A stretch of DNA of 64,000 bases from Roseomonas indoligenes. Lineage in GTDB: Bacteria > Pseudomonadota > Alphaproteobacteria > Acetobacterales > Acetobacteraceae. The notes under the pieces are model-generated. The model searched no databases. It saw only the letters and a list, made by a program, of their open reading frames with translations, and had not been told where the DNA came from. Of the stretch, positions 63,287 through 64,000 are shown in pieces (positions within the stretch are counted from its first letter, which is position 1; each line of letters opens with the position of its first letter). The stretch spans positions 1-64,000 of the forward strand of contig NZ_JAGIZA010000019.1 in assembly GCF_017813365.1 (NCBI RefSeq). Reading direction: 5' to 3'. The position numbers and the translations under genes were made by a program.

Positions 63287-63988
63287 ATGCAGAACGAAGG
63301 CGCCCTGGTTCTCTTCTCCGGCGGGCAGGATTCCACCACCTGCCTGGCCTGGGCGCTGGACCGCTTCGGCCGCGTGGAGACGGTGGGCTTCGACTATGGC
63401 CAGCGCCACCGGGTTGAGCTGGACTGCCGCGGCGCGCTGCGCGCCGGGCTGCGGGCGATAAAGCCGGAATGGGCCGAGCGGCTGGGGGATGACCACACCC
63501 TTGCGATCCCCGTGCTGGGCGACATCTCCGACACGGCGCTGACGCGGGACGTGGCGATCGCGATGGAGGCGGGCGGCCTGCCCAATACCTTCGTGCCCGG
63601 GCGGAACCTCATCTTCCTCACCTTCGCCGCCGCCCTCGCCTATCGCCGCGGGCTGCGCCACATCGTCGGCGGCATGTGCGAGACGGATTATTCCGGTTAC
63701 CCGGACTGCCGCGACGACACGATGAAGGCGCTGCAGGTGGCGCTGAACCTCGGCATGGAATCCCGCTTCGTCGTGGAAACGCCGCTGATGTGGATCGACA
63801 AGGCCGAAACCTGGCGGCTGGCGCAGCGCCTGGGCGGCGACCCGCTGGTGCGGCTGATCGTGGAGGACACCCACACCTGCTACCGCGGCGAGCGCGGGCC
63901 CCTGCACCCCTGGGGCCATGGCTGCGGCACCTGCCCGGCCTGCGAGCTGCGCGCGGCGGGGTGGCGGCGCTTCGCGGAGGCGGTCTGA
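63287..63988 (+). CDS. queC: 7-cyano-7-deazaguanine synthase
   Basis: 233 residues. PP-loop [16 protein letters not shown] binds [15 protein letters not shown] and [13 protein letters not shown] are typical; the zinc site is Cys in HTCYRG plus CGTCPAC at the C-terminus. Converts 7-carboxy-7-deazaguanine to preQ0 for queuosine. queD/queE are not in the window. It follows the Nudix gene by 8 bp. Confidence 0.95.
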   Translation: MQNEGALVLFSGGQDSTTCLAWALDRFGRVETVGFDYGQRHRVELDCRGALRAGLRAIKPEWAERLGDDHTLAIPVLGDISDTALTRDVAIAMEAGGLPNTFVPGRNLIFLTFAAALAYRRGLRHIVGGMCETDYSGYPDCRDDTMKALQVALNLGMESRFVVETPLMWIDKAETWRLAQRLGGDPLVRLIVEDTHTCYRGERGPLHPWGHGCGTCPACELRAAGWRRFAEAV

Positions 63989-64000
63989 GAGGGGCTGGTT

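Noticed and set aside
63287-63988. QueC as a CBASS Cap9-type or dpd-like defence protein
   Set aside because: All standard QueC motifs are present and it is 60 kb from the CBASS-like genes next to ordinary metabolic genes.

Overview
The window is GC-rich chromosomal DNA with strong third-position GC bias. Gene content and order fit an alphaproteobacterium of the Acetobacteraceae/Rhodospirillales type, perhaps Roseomonas-like: IspE next to a TPR lipoprotein, FtsE/FtsX divergent from a zinc-ribbon membrane protein, a DUF4170 protein, a bactofilin, a TAXI-type TRAP transporter and a Liv-type ABC operon. The genus is an inference; no rRNA is present.

Left end (1-6.2 kb): a genomic island abutting the 3' end of a tRNA-Gln(UUG) gene. 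A 752-residue tyrosine recombinase sits next to the tRNA, and three exactly 13-bp-spaced TGTGTGAC repeats lie in the recombinase start region. Further in are a decayed IS481-family element (frameshift, and Lys at the position where I expect the catalytic Glu), a KTSC protein, an AT-rich repeated segment, and at the window edge a minus-strand operon that looks like part of a HORMA/TRIP13 (type III) CBASS anti-phage system: a TRIP13-like AAA+ ATPase, an unrecognised 160-residue protein, and a bacterial HORMA gene. The HORMA gene is cut after about 56 codons by DNA with the end structure of an IS21-like element that continues off the left edge. No CD-NTase or effector is visible in the window.

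6.2-24 kb is mostly core genome: ispE, TPR lipoprotein, PA0069-type radical SAM protein, OYE-family reductase, purD with an overlapping DUF1835 gene, an HWE-type histidine kinase, xseA, an M23 peptidase, a methyltransferase, an enoyl-CoA hydratase, plsC-ydcF-ftsX-ftsE, and an MJ0042 protein.

24-43 kb is transport and catabolism. It has a TAXI/TRAP transporter, an epoxide hydrolase and a DUF2891 protein. A tandem-HTH LysR regulator is divergent from an isochorismatase-family hydrolase, a fused LigB-LigA (gallate-type) ring-cleavage dioxygenase and a five-gene Liv-type ABC transporter. Then come an RlpA-like protein, an Asp/Glu racemase with a DadA-like oxidase, a D-2-hydroxyacid dehydrogenase and PobA. 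Together these suggest uptake and meta-cleavage of a hydroxylated aromatic acid plus amino/hydroxy-acid turnover.

43-64 kb is envelope and special metabolism. It holds PlsC plus a GT2 glycosyltransferase plus a lipoprotein hydrolase; a JmjC/cupin protein with an OmpA-like repeat protein; heptose synthesis genes hldE and hldD with an AGE-family epimerase; a radical SAM/UdgX DNA-repair pair; a bactofilin; a PfkB kinase; and a partial aryl-polyene-like set (KS, chain-length factor, dehydratase, ketoreductase) running into a Nudix hydrolase and queC.

At least ten intergenic regions carry the same composite family of perfect hairpins. Arm sequences differ between copies while base pairing is kept, mostly downstream of genes. 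This dispersed structured repeat and the truncated CBASS-like module are the two most notable observations.
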